Positions 21,224-32,402 of a DNA stretch of 64,000 bases are shown here, piece after piece (the stretch's first letter is position 1; the number at the start of each line of letters is the position of its first letter). The notes beneath the pieces were generated by a model. The model searched no databases and was not told the origin of the DNA. It was given only the letters and a program-made list of their open reading frames with translations. This DNA is from Torymus aiolomorphi (taxonomy: Eukaryota; Arthropoda; Insecta; Hymenoptera; Torymidae). The stretch is taken from contig CM070874.1 of NCBI GenBank assembly GCA_036365515.1, positions 173,947,797-174,011,796 of the forward strand, read 5' to 3'. The position numbers and the translations under genes were made by a program.

Positions 21224-22591
21224 ATACACATAACCTCTAAAGACCCACGTGTTGCAGTAGTGCTACTACGGAGGGAACTAGAAAATCTGAGAAACCAAAA
21301 TGATCTGATAATGACAAGGAACGAAATACTAATAAAAACCAATGCACAGACAGAACAAAAATTAAAACAAGCTGAAGAAGAATTGCTACTAATAAAAGCT
21401 AAGGAAATCAAAGGAAATCAAGAATTGACAAGTTTTCCTGAAGAAGAAAAAAATCTATTAAAACAAATAAGTACAGGAGTACACAATAATAATCTCATGC
21501 TAAACCCGATTTTAGACAAAGAAAACTATACCAAAAACAAAAAAACATTTGCAGAAGTGGTAGTAAGTGATAAGAAATTAGAAAAGAAGATACAAAAACT
21601 AATAGTGAAAAGAGTACAGAATGATAATAAAGGAATATATGTGCCAGATATAAAACCATATATAGCTCACTATATAAATAAAAATTCATCTATACAAGCA
21701 AAAAGTATAAAAATCAAGAATAAAGATGAAGCAATAATAAGCTTTATAAATGAGGAGAGTTTGATACAAACTGAGAATATCCTAAAACAAAAGTATTCTG
21801 CCTACTACAAAATAACAAGAGAATCTATTAAAAATCCCAAGATGAAAATAACAGGCTTCGACAATTTTGAAGACATGGAGATTAAAGAAATAGAGCAAGA
21901 TATTAACAAAAGGAACTTCAAACACCTAAACAGCAAATGCAAAGTATTACATATATTTGAAAACATTAAAACAAAAATTAACACTATATTAATTGAAACA
22001 CCAGCGGAAGTATATAATCAAATTGTGAGTAATAAATATAGAGTTCATATTGGTTATCAAAATTGCAGAGCATTCGATGACTTGAATTTAACCCCGTGTT
22101 TTAACTGTGGTCGATTTGGTCATAGTGGTAAAAAGTGTAAGAATACGAAGATCTGCCTACATTGTGCTGGAAAACATAACACAATCAACTGTACTACCCC
22201 AAACGAACACAATTGTGTTAATTGTATGTACAGTAATCATCAATATAAAACAAATTATAATACTAAACACGTGGTAAATGATACCGAAAAATGCGAGGTT
22301 ATGTTGCACAAGATAAAGAAGTTAATTGCTGAAACAGATTATCCAGTGAGACCGCACATTCCAAAATATGTAGGTAAAGTAAAGTTTCAATCACAGTTAC
22401 AAAACACTGATACAGCTGCCGGTAAATCACCGGACGTAACGACACCAAGAAGACAAAGTAGAATTTTTATCAGTCCGGCAACATCAGCTGGTAATTTATC
22501 GGCCACAACCTCACCAATAAATTTAAACAGAACCATATCACAAATTTATTACCCAACAGACTCAGCAACTTCTGAACTTTCTGAATTTTGA
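21224..22591 (+). CDS. LINE ORF1 (gag-like, CCHC knuckles), 5'-truncated
   Basis: The nucleic-acid-binding ORF1 protein of the retrotransposon, which coats its RNA. The N-terminal third is a charged coiled coil. The centre resembles an RRM-like/PRE_C2HC region. Zinc knuckles follow at about 22098-22240: CFNCGRFGHSGKKC, CLHCAGKHNTINC and a third, CVNC-type, with altered spacing. A proline/serine/threonine-rich tail ends at TGA 22589-22591. No upstream ATG exists in this frame before a stop at 21221-21223; the first in-frame ATG is internal, so the native start has been lost. Confidence 0.8.
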   Translation: MHITSKDPRVAVVLLRRELENLRNQNDLIMTRNEILIKTNAQTEQKLKQAEEELLLIKAKEIKGNQELTSFPEEEKNLLKQISTGVHNNNLMLNPILDKENYTKNKKTFAEVVVSDKKLEKKIQKLIVKRVQNDNKGIYVPDIKPYIAHYINKNSSIQAKSIKIKNKDEAIISFINEESLIQTENILKQKYSAYYKITRESIKNPKMKITGFDNFEDMEIKEIEQDINKRNFKHLNSKCKVLHIFENIKTKINTILIETPAEVYNQIVSNKYRVHIGYQNCRAFDDLNLTPCFNCGRFGHSGKKCKNTKICLHCAGKHNTINCTTPNEHNCVNCMYSNHQYKTNYNTKHVVNDTEKCEVMLHKIKKLIAETDYPVRPHIPKYVGKVKFQSQLQNTDTAAGKSPDVTTPRRQSRIFISPATSAGNLSATTSPINLNRTISQIYYPTDSATSELSEF

Positions 22592-22593
22592 AC

Positions 22594-25459
22594 ATGGATC
22601 AACAACAACTAAATTTTGAAGTTATCTCACAAAAAGAACAAGCTTTTGGTAATGTACAAACACTCAATAAAAGTATCGATAAAGGTAAAAATTTGATTTT
22701 ATGTGTAAATATTAGAAGTGTAAAACAAAACTTTGAAAAACTTGAAACTTTTATTGAATGTTTAGCCGTAAGACCAAGTGTCATTATATGTACTGAATCT
22801 TGGAATGTGCAATATACTCCATTGTACAACATATCAGGTTACAAAAGTTACTATAGTGAGAGTAAAATGAATAAAGCAGATGGAGTTATGATGTATATAA
22901 AGGATGAACTATCTGAACACACAGAAATTATAGTGGTCGACAACATACGTATCTTAAGCTCGGTTATAAAATTAATTGGCACCGAAACTGTAAGAATCTC
23001 AGCGATCACACAATATAAAAAAGTATGAATTTGTACATAGCCTGAAAAAATTCCTAAGAGATCAATTAAATACTAAGAACCATTGTATAATCGGGGATTT
23101 TAACATTGATATATTAGACGAAAATTTTAGTAAGACTGACTCAACAGATAACCTTATAACACAAGAATTTTTAAATGATCTCTTGGAATATAAATTTACG
23201 CCATGCTTTACTGGAATAACAAGGCCTTCATCTGATAATAAAAGAGGTACCTGCATCGACAATTTCTATATAAAAACTAAAAATATAAATATTAATTCAT
23301 TTAAAATAACGAATCCATTTAATGATCACTACCCATTATTTATAACTATAGATAAATTAGAAATAAATCAGCCGAAGAAATTCAATATGAAATCAATTAA
23401 TTACAACAAGTTAAAACATGTTGCAAATAATTCAAACTGGTACTCAATATTGTCTATGCAGGATCCTAATCTTGCAGTTAACGCATTAATAGACATGATA
23501 AATAATTGTATTGATGCGTCCACTACCAAAAAACAATTTAAAAATAAACTTCCGAGAAAAAATTGGATTACTAGTGCTATTATAGTCTCGTGTACTACTA
23601 AAGAGACACTGTATATCTTATGGAAAAACAATCCCACTTCTGAAGCCCTAAAAAAGAGTATACAAATTACACTAAGATATTGAACAAAGTTATTAAAGAA
23701 GCAAAATTTAAATATGAAAAGGAAATGGTAAAACGAAATAGCGGAAACTCTAAGGAATTATGGAACATAATTAAAACTAAATTAGGGAGAAATAGTGTGC
23801 ATGATAATCCAATAAAATATATATACGATAACAATCAAAAAATCGAAAATAAAACTGATATAGCAAATGCTATGAACACCTATTTTTGTAAAATAGGACC
23901 AAATTTGAGTGCTCAATTTGCTAATATAAATAATAATAACCTGAAACTTCCAGATAGGAATCCTGAATCTATTTTCTTTCGTCCGACAGATTTTGCTGAG
24001 ATATACAAAATAATCAATACATTGAAAAATAAATCTGGAGGTGTAGACAATATTAACGCTAAATCATTGAAAATTCTCTCTGAATATATATGTGTGCCCT
24101 TAGAATATATCTTCAATTTATGTATTGTGAAATCTATCTGGCCTGACGCGCTCAAAAATGCTGAGGTAGTCCCTATCTACAAGGCTGGTGAAAAATCTAA
24201 TATCAATAATTACAGACCAATCTCTTTAATATCGAACATTGCAAAAATTTTTGAAAAAATAATTTATAATAGATTATACCACTTTTTTGAAAAACATAAC
24301 ATAATATCAGAAAAACAATACGGCTTCGTTAAAAATAGGGGAACTACTGACGCATTAAATTATATATCAAATATCATATACGAAAACTTAGATAAAAGTA
24401 AACCAATAATTGTTGCTTTTCTAGACTTAGCCAAAGCATTTGACACTGTTAATCATAGAGTTCTATTAGATAAGCTTGAACGATATGGAGTAAGGGGTAG
24501 TGCCTTAAAACTGATGACTAGCTATCTCACAGATAGGCGGCAAAGAGTAAAAATTCAAGACTGTAAAAGTGAATATAAAGAATTTACCACGGGTGTTCCC
24601 CAAGGAACTATATTAGGACCATTACTTTTTATACTTTATGTCAATGACTTACTAGGAAGTATGCAAAATGACACAATCATGTCCTATGCTGATGACACGG
24701 TTATCATATCAAGTGATAACATGTGGTCCTCAGCTCAAGAAAAAAATGTGTGCTTACCTTAATCATGTGGCCAAGTGGCTTGCACAAAATAAACTGTCGC
24801 TAAATATAGATAAAACGGTCTATATGACTCTCGGAAACTACTGTGATAGTGTACCTGGCACACTAAACATCAAAATAGGAACGCAATTAATAAAAAGAGT
24901 TGAAAGTCATAAATACTTAGGGCTGTATTTCGACTACAATATGAAATGGGATAAGCATATAAGATATATCATTAAAAAAACCAAATACCTAATTTTTGTC
25001 TTTGCCAAGATAAAAAATATGATGGATACAAAAACATTAATGATAATATATTATGCTTTCTTTCATAGTCTAATCAATTATGGGGTAATTGCCTGGGGTG
25101 GTGCGTACGATAATAATATGAAACTAATACAATCAACACAAAACAAAATATTGAAAATCATAAATAAAAATAAATTCTCTCAAACTAATCCACCTCTTGA
25201 AATAAAAAAATTATTCCAGTTAGAGTCAATATCCTTACATTATTCTACATTAAGAAATAAATATATAAACAGTGCGAGCAAGACCAGAAACAAAACAATT
25301 CAATTACCTAAATGTGATAAAAGAATTAGTGATAAAAATAGCTACAATGAAGCTATAAGGGTCTTTAATGGGCTATCTAAGGATCTCAAAGTTATGAATT
25401 TAAGTAGACAATTAATGAAGAAAAAATTAAAAATGTTTATAGTAAAAGATGCAATATAA
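22594..25459 (+). pseudogene. LINE ORF2 (APE endonuclease and reverse transcriptase)
   Basis: It starts at ATG 22594, two bases after the ORF1 stop. Order: an APE endonuclease N-terminal part (CVNIRSV, then IICTESWN); after a shift near 23025 the IIGDFNID and NDHYPLF blocks; after a shift near 23680 the RT fingers and palm (NYRPISLISN, AFLDLAKAFDTVNH, GVPQGTILGPLLF, YADDT); after a shift near 24750 the thumb and C-terminal region to 25459. The endonuclease nicks target DNA and the RT copies the RNA there. The breaks mean the element cannot mobilise itself. Confidence 0.85.
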
Positions 25460-25728
25460 TTTCAAAATAATAATTAAATCTTAACCAATATATCTAATAA
25501 ATTATTTAACTGTTATTTATGTACTACAATGGATTTTATCGAAGTTAACTAACACTACGCACATAACATTATATAGTTTTTTTAAGAATTTTGTAGTTTG
25601 TAATATTTTTTTAGTTTGTAAGTTTTCTGTGTACCAGATCTACACACAGGCAATAATATTTGCCTCAGTAGGATTTACTTACTTATGTATATTTCGTATA
25701 TAATAATGTAATGTAAATATTTTCTGGA

Positions 25729-25730
25729 AA

Positions 25731-25781
<51 letters not shown>

Positions 25782-25783
25782 AT
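25729..25783 (+). repeat. (TAAA)n tail of the LINE
   Basis: A pure tetranucleotide run of about 13-14 units at the 3' end of the retrotransposon. Such tails mark the 3' ends of many Jockey/I/CR1-type insertions. Confidence 0.9.
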
Positions 25784-25854
25784 GTATTTTAAATTTTACA
25801 AATAAAATGAAATAACTATTTACTTTAATTATTAAATGCTTAATAATAATTATA

Positions 25855-26076
25855 GAGAACGGCACCTGAGACTGTACAACAGCTTTTTCAACGTCTTTTA
25901 TGCAAAAACCGGACTACAAAACCTTTTCCAGAGGCTCTTAAAAAGTTTGCTGCCACTTTAAACTTTTATTCGCCAAAAGCGTATAACTACGTGCGTAATA
26001 CGTTTGTAAAAAATTTACCTCACCCTGCATCCATACAACAGTGGCACAAAAACATTGCATTTACATCTGGAATTAA
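25855..26076 (+). pseudogene. P-type transposase exon before TTAA insertion
   Basis: It begins after an acceptor TTATAG (ends 25854). The encoded segment has the block ATLNFYSPKAYNYVR followed by LPHPASIQQWHKNI, both typical of the region upstream of the catalytic domain in P/THAP9 transposases. The exon is cut at TTAA 26073-26076 by the element that follows. Confidence 0.8.
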
Positions 26077-26908
26077 GGGGGCTAGACACCTTTTTTCTCT
26101 GAAATAAGAAGTCACATTTTAATACATAAATGTAAACTAATTATTTCATACTTTTTACATATAAAAGTGGGTATATTTACCTTACATTAAAACTTTCTCC
26201 GATGGGCTTTTTATATGGTCCAGAACCATAGTCATCGATGAAACAAGTTTTCTCACTAACCGTAAGCTTTGAAAGGACCCCGCACACAATGTATGGGAAA
26301 AAATCATTCGGTCAAATTTTGGGGGGTTTTGCCCATGAGAACTTTTGTTCAGGACCTCAAGATCTATCTTTTCCCCAAGTTTGATTCAATTTGACCGAAT
26401 GATTATTTTCCATACATTGTGTGCGGGGTCCTTTTCCTGTGGATGGATTGACTCCAGATTTGAACTAAATTACTCCTGAATAGTATAATTCTCATATGAG
26501 TGTAGGGATTTAGGATTAAATGTCGGAAAAAATTTTTACATCAGAAAAATTATGAAAAAATATAAAAAATTTAAAAAAATAAAAAAAAAACTCTTGAAAA
26601 ACAGCACAATTTTTTTTCTCATTAGATCAAAAATCCCTACACTCATATGAGAATTATACTATTCAGGAGTAATTTAGTTCAAATCTGGAGTCAATCCATC
26701 CACAGGAAAATTTCAAAGCTTACGGTTAGTGAAAAAATTTGTTTCATCGATGACTATGGTTCTGGACCATATAAAAGGCCCATCGGAGAAAGCTTTAAGG
26801 TAAGGTAAATATACCCACTTTTATATGTAAAAAGTATGAAATAATTAGTTTACATTTATGTATTAAAATGTGACTTCTTATTTCAGAGAAAAAAGGTGTC
26901 TAGCCCCC
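26077..26908. mobile_element. TTAA-flanked inverted-repeat MITE (832 bp)
   Basis: Flanked by TTAA at 26073-26076 and 26909-26912, with termini GGGGGCTAGACACC / GGTGTCTAGCCCCC and arms of roughly 350 bp that pair almost end to end. TTAA duplication is the signature of the piggyBac superfamily. It has no transposase and is therefore non-autonomous. Removal of the element plus one TTAA leaves the transposase reading frame continuous, so this looks like a clean insertion. The left arm carries a further palindromic insertion (26275-26431). Confidence 0.8.
26275..26431. mobile_element. 157-bp palindromic element nested in MITE arm
   Basis: Starts GGACCCCGCACACAATGTAT and ends with its complement. 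The right arm of the surrounding MITE preserves the empty site (reverse complement tttgaaa|ttttcctg). Comparing the two arms shows the palindrome inserted between A and T with no duplicated or lost base. Confidence 0.75.
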
Positions 26909-28641
26909 TTAATGCGTCAAGTATTGAAGCTATAAAAAATAAAGTAGATTTAACAAAAAAGGAAAAGCCCGACAAACCAGTATTATTAAATTTAGTAATG
27001 GACGAAATGAAAATAAAGAAAGCTATTGAATTAATTAATGACAAAGAGTACGGATATGTAGACGTTGGAAAAGGTACAGATGAAAATGAAATCCCTCCAG
27101 CAGAAAATGTTTTAGTATTAATGGCAGTTTGTGAAACTGGTAATTGGAAAATTCCAACATCGTTTTACTTTTGCAATTCACTGACTGGAATAGATAAAGC
27201 TGAGATAGTTAATGATAATTTAGTTGCTTTGCAAGTAACAGGTGCAAATTTTACCTCTTTGACGTTCGATAGATTGCAGTCGAATTTTGTAATGTGTAAA
27301 GAACTGGGTGCAAATTTATCAGTGAACATAAATTCTATCAAACAATATTTTAAACATCCTATAACTGATGATAACATTTTCATTATTTGCGATGGATGTC
27401 ACGTTTTGAAACTGACACGAAATTCCGTCGGTGCAGAAAATTTACATGATTTAGATGGGAATCTCATCTCTTGATCTCATATTCAGGCTTTGGTTGATTT
27501 TCAGACTTTTGAAGGCTTGAAAATTACCAAAATGACACAAGAACATTTACAATGGCGTACGTGTCCAATGAACGTCCGAGTTGCAGCTCAAACATTAAGC
27601 AAAAGTACAAGTGATAGGCTTAAACATTGTCGTGATGATTTAAAACTACCTCAGTTCAAAGATGTGGAAGGGACTACTACATTTTCGTATGTAGTGGATA
27701 CTGCTTTTGATATCCTTAATTCTCGTGAGTTATATACAAGTAACCCATCGAAAGTTGGCATATCTAAAGAAAACATAGATACCATAACTAAAAAAGTTGA
27801 GAATGTAACAACTTATATTAAAGGTTTAAAATTGAAAGATGGCACTCTAATAATTAACTCAAAAAAAAGAACTGGATTCATTGGGATGATCATATCTTTA
27901 CAAAGTGTCCTTGATATTTTTCATAATTATTATAAAAAACACGATGGTTACTTATTAACTTGTAAACTCTCTCAAGACCATTTAGAAGTATTTTTTAGCT
28001 GCGTAAGAAGCAAGGGAGGCCATAGTAACAATCCGACAGCTTATAAATTTATTCATATTTTTAAAAGATTACTCATTCATGCTGATATTAAAGGCTCTGA
28101 TTGTGCTAACAGTGTACTTTTAGATAATTCGACGATTTTAAAAGTGCCTGAAAGTAAATTAATTAAAAAAATTGAATGTATTGAAATTGAAAAAACTGAT
28201 TACACCACATACGAATGTCGAAGCATTGAGTGCGATGAAAACGGGGAATTGATCGACAATGGTAATTTTTATGGCCCAGGAATCAATGCTAAGTACATAG
28301 ACGGTGTAGTAATATATATAGCAGGAGCTATATTACAATCAATATTACGACGAACGAAATGCGAAATTTGTCCTGTATTATTGACACGCGATGTAAATGA
28401 ACGAAGTGGATCTAATATTTTAGACAGGAAAAATCGTAGAGGTTTGTGTAAACCGTCTAGTGGCGTTATTACTGTTTGTAAAATAGCCGAAAAAATCTTT
28501 AGAAGCTTGTATAAATCAAGAAAAAGTATTTATAGTAATTTGATTAGATAAACATTGAACAATATTCCTGAAACAGTTTTACAGATAAGTCACACAGATG
28601 ATCCTCATTTGCATAGATTAAATCTTCTTAAAGCTTTATGA
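26909..28641 (+). pseudogene. P-type transposase catalytic and C-terminal region
   Basis: The first frame has the MDEMKIKKAIE block with the first catalytic acidic residue, a GYVDVG strand, WKIPTSFYF and SLTFDRLQSN. After TGA 27472-27474 the same frame continues with LVDFQTFEGLKI, the VRVAAQTLSKS helix, LSQDHLEVFFSC and the SKGGHSNNPTAYKF motif that is diagnostic for THAP9/P transposases. A further TAA at 28549-28551 is followed by about 30 open codons in frame to 28641. The catalytic domain resembles an RNase-H fold with a GTP-binding insertion in Drosophila P. Confidence 0.85.
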
Positions 28642-28985
28642 AGCAAGTATATTTTAATAAGAATCGAACATTATGAAAAACAAAAACCAAATTAATTTTA
28701 TTTAAAAATCAATGAAAAATTTATTTTATTGATTTCAATTATATTTATTTAAATTATGTAAGTATATTATCTGTTATTACATTCAAATGTAATATTTAAA
28801 ATGTTATTATAAAATGTTAAAAAACAATATATTTAGATTAATAAAAGAATTGTTTCAAAGTCAATTATTGTTTCTTTTTTAATAAAAAATTATTTAGAAT
28901 TAAATTTGTAAAGAAACATTATAGAAAATAGTTAGATATAAATAATTATATTAAATGTTACAAATGACTATTAACGGTGACATTC
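28642..28985. other. AT-rich 3' flank of transposase relic
   Basis: It contains AATAAA-like signals (near 28841) but no gene. No inverted counterpart of the 5' flank was seen, so the P-element boundary remains undefined. Confidence 0.4.
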
Positions 28986-29019
28986 TTACACACTCAGCCC
29001 AAAAGTACGCTTTGTTACT

Positions 29020-30000
29020 CGAAAAAGAATTAATCAATAGATTAATACTTTTGAAAAGTATTAGTCAATCGATAAATACTTATCTTTAAATATGGCGGCT
29101 CGTCAAAAGTGTTAACCACACGATTAATACTTTTGAAAGCAGTAATAGTACGTTTAATATTTTTAAAAAGTATTAATCGTGCGATGAATACTTTAGTAAA
29201 ATTGCCATCTTTGAAAAAAGTATTTATCGCCTAATAAATACTTTTGAGAAGTATTAGTTGTCCGTTTTATACTTTAAAAAGTATTGAACTTGCCTTGAAT
29301 ACTTTTAAAAAGTATTATTTGTGCGATGAATACTTTAGTAAAATTGCCATCTTTGAAAAAAGTATTTATCGCGTGATAAATACTTTTGAGAAGTATTAGT
29401 GATACGTTTAATACTTTTAAAAAGTATTGAACTTATCTGAAATACTTTTAAAAAGCTTTAATCGTGCAACTAATGCTTTAGTAAAATATATAGCTTGATA
29501 AACACTTTGAAAAGTATTAACAGTACACGCTAAATTAGCTAGAGTGAAAATTAACTTCACTAAAGTAAAATTTTCACTCGAAGGTTAGGGTTAAACTAAC
29601 TCCCTTGGTAGAGCGAAATAGAGTGACTTTTTCACTAGAAAGTAGAGTAAACGGTAGGGACATAACCTATAAAATTCTACTCTGGTTTAAGAGTGAAATT
29701 AAGTAACTCTTCTCGTGTGTAGTGATAATTTCACTCCATTAGAGTGAATTTCACTCTTAAAGAGTCAACTTTGACTCTATGAATGAATTCACCTTAAAAT
29801 ACGAGTGAATTTTCACTCTAATCATTTTAGCGTGTACATTTAATACTTTGATAAAGTGTTACAGTTGCTTAGCTGCATTTTTTTAAATAGCATTAAAATT
29901 ATTAACCATGCCATTAATACTTCCGTAAAATTACCTTCTTAAAACAAAATATATTTATCGCCTAATAAATACTTTTGAGAAGTATTAATTGTACTTTAGC
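29020..30000 (+). repeat. Tandem AT-rich repeats with 'agtatta' core
   Basis: A degenerate array of short units of the type gaatacttttaaaaagtatt in alternating orientation, with a larger period of about 140 bp visible between 29170-29305 and 29305-29440 (both hold gtgcgatgaatactttagta and a ccatctttgaaaaaagtatt tract). A MITE interrupts the array at 29523-29837, and repeat units resume afterwards. Confidence 0.65.
29523..29837. mobile_element. MITE with gtacacgctaaa termini (315 bp)
   Basis: Left end gtacacgctaaattagctag and right end tcattttagcgtgtac are inverted copies, each followed inward by agagtgaaaa-type sequence. The interior contains many gagtgaaa / tttcactc pairs, so most of the element can fold back. 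No coding capacity. Target duplication unclear. Confidence 0.6.
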
Positions 30001-30354
30001 TTCCTTTCAAAGAAGCTTTATAATAGTAACATTTTGTAAAAATATTGTTTTTAAGAAATATCCGTTGTTTTATAACGAGTATATATTTTTGTTCTTCTAG
30101 TAATTGTATTTTAAAAAATAATAGCTCTTTTTTTCTATACCAATATTGGAATAACATTTTTTTTAATGTCGATTTTTTATCGGTTTTGGATTTTTTTTTT
30201 TTAATTTTTCAATGATTTCTTACAGAAAATCAATATTGAACAGACACTTCTGATAGAGCAGAAAATTATGTCTTCTTATTTTTTAAGATTGCTTTCGTTG
30301 ATTTTTTGTGATATAATAACAGGTATTTTTTTTTAATTTCATAATAAAGTAACT

Positions 30355-31060
30355 GTTATACATTGAAACACTTTGACAAAAATCATGTTAGTAGAAGCCT
30401 ATATAAGTTATATATACCATGTAAATTACAGGTCATTTTACGATGAAGATCCCGAGAAAAAAAATTTGAAAACGCGATAACTGGGTTAAAAAAGCATAAA
30501 TAAAGTTTTGGATTTAGTTAGTACTATTTATTAACTTGATCTCTTTATTTTCTTTACTCAGCAAGTCTTACATTTGTTCAAATTTGTTTTTTTTTTTTTA
30601 TTTTTAAAATTGTCTAATTAGATAACTAAATGTTGGAACGCTTTAAAAAAATCATGTTGTTAGAAGCCTACGAGAACTATATAACGCATAAATTTCAGTT
30701 CATTTTAAGAAGTAGTTATCGAGAAAAAAATGAAAAACAAAAACAGCCGTTTTTCACGGGATGCGATAATTGGACTAAAAACGTAGTAATTAAGTTGAAC
30801 TTTTAGATTTAATTTGTTTTATTTGTTCATTTCATTTCTTTATTATTTTACTTAAATTTTGAGATATTTAGAAATTAGATACATTTTTTAATTTTTTAAA
30901 GCTTTATAATTAGATAGTTAAATATTGAAAAGCCTAGAACAAAATTACGTTGATAGAAGTCTATAAAGTTCTGTATAAATTTCAGATAATTTTATGAAGT
31001 ATTTTCTCACAAAGAAAATAATACCTTCAAAAAATCGTTTTTCTACAAAATTTGGTATAA
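30355..31060 (+). repeat. ~280-bp diverged tandem repeat, three copies
   Basis: Copies begin near 30361, 30636 and 30926. Each contains a gaaa(a)cacttt..acaaaaatca segment, gttagtagaagcctata, a taaatttcag segment, tttta-gaagta and a following gaaaaaaa tract. Divergence is high. Non-coding. Confidence 0.55.
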
Positions 31061-31110
31061 TTCGAGTAAAAATTAATAGTTTACTCCATTTTATAAATAA
31101 ATAATTTAAT

Positions 31111-31116
31111 TCCATT
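31111..31116. repeat. Polinton-2 target-site duplication, left
   Basis: tccatt, repeated at 51049-51054. Confidence 0.92.
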
Positions 31117-31727
31117 AGTAGTAGGTGTACCGCTATAGCGAGACAGATAGGTATCAGGTTACACTTCCGGTGTCATCTTCAAGTGGGCACTTGACTGAAG
31201 TGTTTATATAAACATCTCTTATCTTAAGTGTTTGTTTATATAAACAGTAGCCAAAACAGTAGCCAAAACAGTAGCAAAACAGTAGTTAATTATTGTTTAT
31301 TTATATAAACAATGATTAATAGCCTATTGTTAATGAGCTACTGTATAGCTCCTGTTTAAGTGTCCACTTGATGGCGCCGTAACCTGATACCTCCGTTCTC
31401 GCTATAGCGGTCATGACGTAACCTGCTGGCCCACTCCTTCGCAGCCAGCGCAGGGTATTGGTGCGCTATACCAGTCATCACGCCCCCACTCCTTCGCAGC
31501 GGTGGGTATAGAGCGGCGGACTACGCTATACTTGCCACGCGTGTGCTGGTAGTTGGCACCCCGCTGAGCGCGGGCCTGTGGTGGATCGCCCGTGTGCTCT
31601 CTCCGGGTGGCTTGGGCGTACTGCTGTGTGCGTTTGTGTATGCGTGCCTGCAAGCCGCTTGGTTCGAGAGGAGTGGGGCGTTTTGGTGTGAGCGCGAGAG
31701 AGATGAGTAAGCGCTCGCTTGCGTGGA
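31117..31727 (+). repeat. Polinton-2 left terminal inverted repeat
   Basis: Inverted match to 50418-51048. The outer 290 bp are themselves a hairpin: gtaccgctatagcgaga (near 31126) is answered by tctcgctatagcggt (near 31396-31412), and aggtatcaggttac by gtaacctgatacct. The centre holds gtttatataaaca palindromes and a run of cagtagccaaaa repeats. Confidence 0.92.
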
Positions 31728-31784
31728 TGGGAGGGAAAGGTACTGTATAGATATACAAATGGATATGCTTGCAGGTAGCAGCGC

Positions 31785-31925
31785 GTTTAATCGTATGTGT
31801 GAATAAAAAAGGGGAAATTTGATTATTATTTTTTTTCGAGGAAACAAAGGGATTGGATAATTTACTGGACGAATGTGAGGTCGATAAATGAAAACAATTG
31901 TTTTTGTAAAAAATCATAAATCACA
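31785..31925 (+). repeat. Direct repeat copy A (pair at 34075-34240)
   Basis: The segment with tttttttcgaggaaacaaag, ggataatttactgga and gtcgataaatgaaa recurs near 34080-34240 with moderate divergence. The 2.3 kb unit between them contains the NLS-protein gene. Confidence 0.7.
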
Positions 31926-31929
31926 TTTT

Positions 31930-32402
31930 TATTAACACACCATACATGCATACACACACATTTACATAAATAACACATAATAGTGTACGCAGACACTAAG
32001 AAATTTTACAGGTAAATGGTGCGAGGAGTGTGTAGTGGACTGTCTGTCATAGTGTAGTATTTTTGGTTGTGTTATTAGTTTTTAATGATGATGGTGGTGA
32101 CGACTAGCTGTATCTGGAGTAGCCTTCTTTTTTGGGGAAAGAGTGGGTGTTGGTGGAAAAAGATTTAAAACGGGCAGAATCTTTATCCGTGGAGGAATGG
32201 TCTTATTTATTATCGACGAGAGGCTGTTTGTCTTCCGGCTTGCCGGCTGGTTTGCTGAACGGCGGTCCCATGATGTTGTCTCGATGAGGATCGCAGCTCT
32301 ACTGTTTTATCGCGGTGTTGTCCTTTACTTATATTTATGTGGTGGTGGTGATGGGCATGATGATGACGCAAGTAAAAAATCAAATGTGCGAATAATGTGT
32401 AT
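31930..32402. other. Polinton-2 left non-coding stretch
   Basis: No supported gene. It contains CA-rich and GT-rich simple sequence (tggtggtggtgatgggcatgatgatgac near 32340) and lies downstream of the minus-strand gene at 32403, so it may be its 3' region. Confidence 0.4.

Larger units (their letters stand above)
21224..25783 (+). mobile_element. Non-LTR retrotransposon (Jockey/CR1-like), 5'-truncated
   Basis: Two-ORF LINE with an ORF1 carrying three CCHC knuckles, an ORF2 with APE-type endonuclease and reverse transcriptase, and a 3' (TAAA)n tail at 25729-25783. ORF1 is open from 21224 without a plausible ATG, which suggests 5' truncation. ORF2 has at least three frameshifts. It is inserted in an intron of the P-type transposase. 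Target duplications could not be defined because of the AT-rich flanks and the tail. Clade assignment (Jockey superfamily versus CR1) is tentative. Confidence 0.85.
5240..28641 (+). pseudogene. P-element/THAP9-type transposase, split by insertions
   Basis: A multi-exon relic of a P-superfamily transposase, an enzyme that binds transposon ends through an N-terminal THAP zinc finger and cuts DNA with an RNase-H-fold catalytic core. Visible parts are the THAP domain (5240-5317 and about 5401-5617), a linker exon (5699-about 6042), a coiled-coil exon (to 20513), and catalytic plus C-terminal parts (25855-28641). It is interrupted by Polinton-1, a LINE and a TTAA element, and has in-frame stops at 20511-20513, 27472-27474 and 28549-28551. 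Terminal repeats of the P element were not found, so it could be a mobile copy or a formerly domesticated gene. Confidence 0.85.

Noticed and set aside
29020..30000. A CRISPR-like or telomeric array
   Set aside because: Units are irregular, alternate in orientation and have no constant spacers or telomere motif.
31117..31727. An LTR instead of a Polinton TIR
   Set aside because: The copies are inverted, not direct, and the element has polymerase B and capsid genes.
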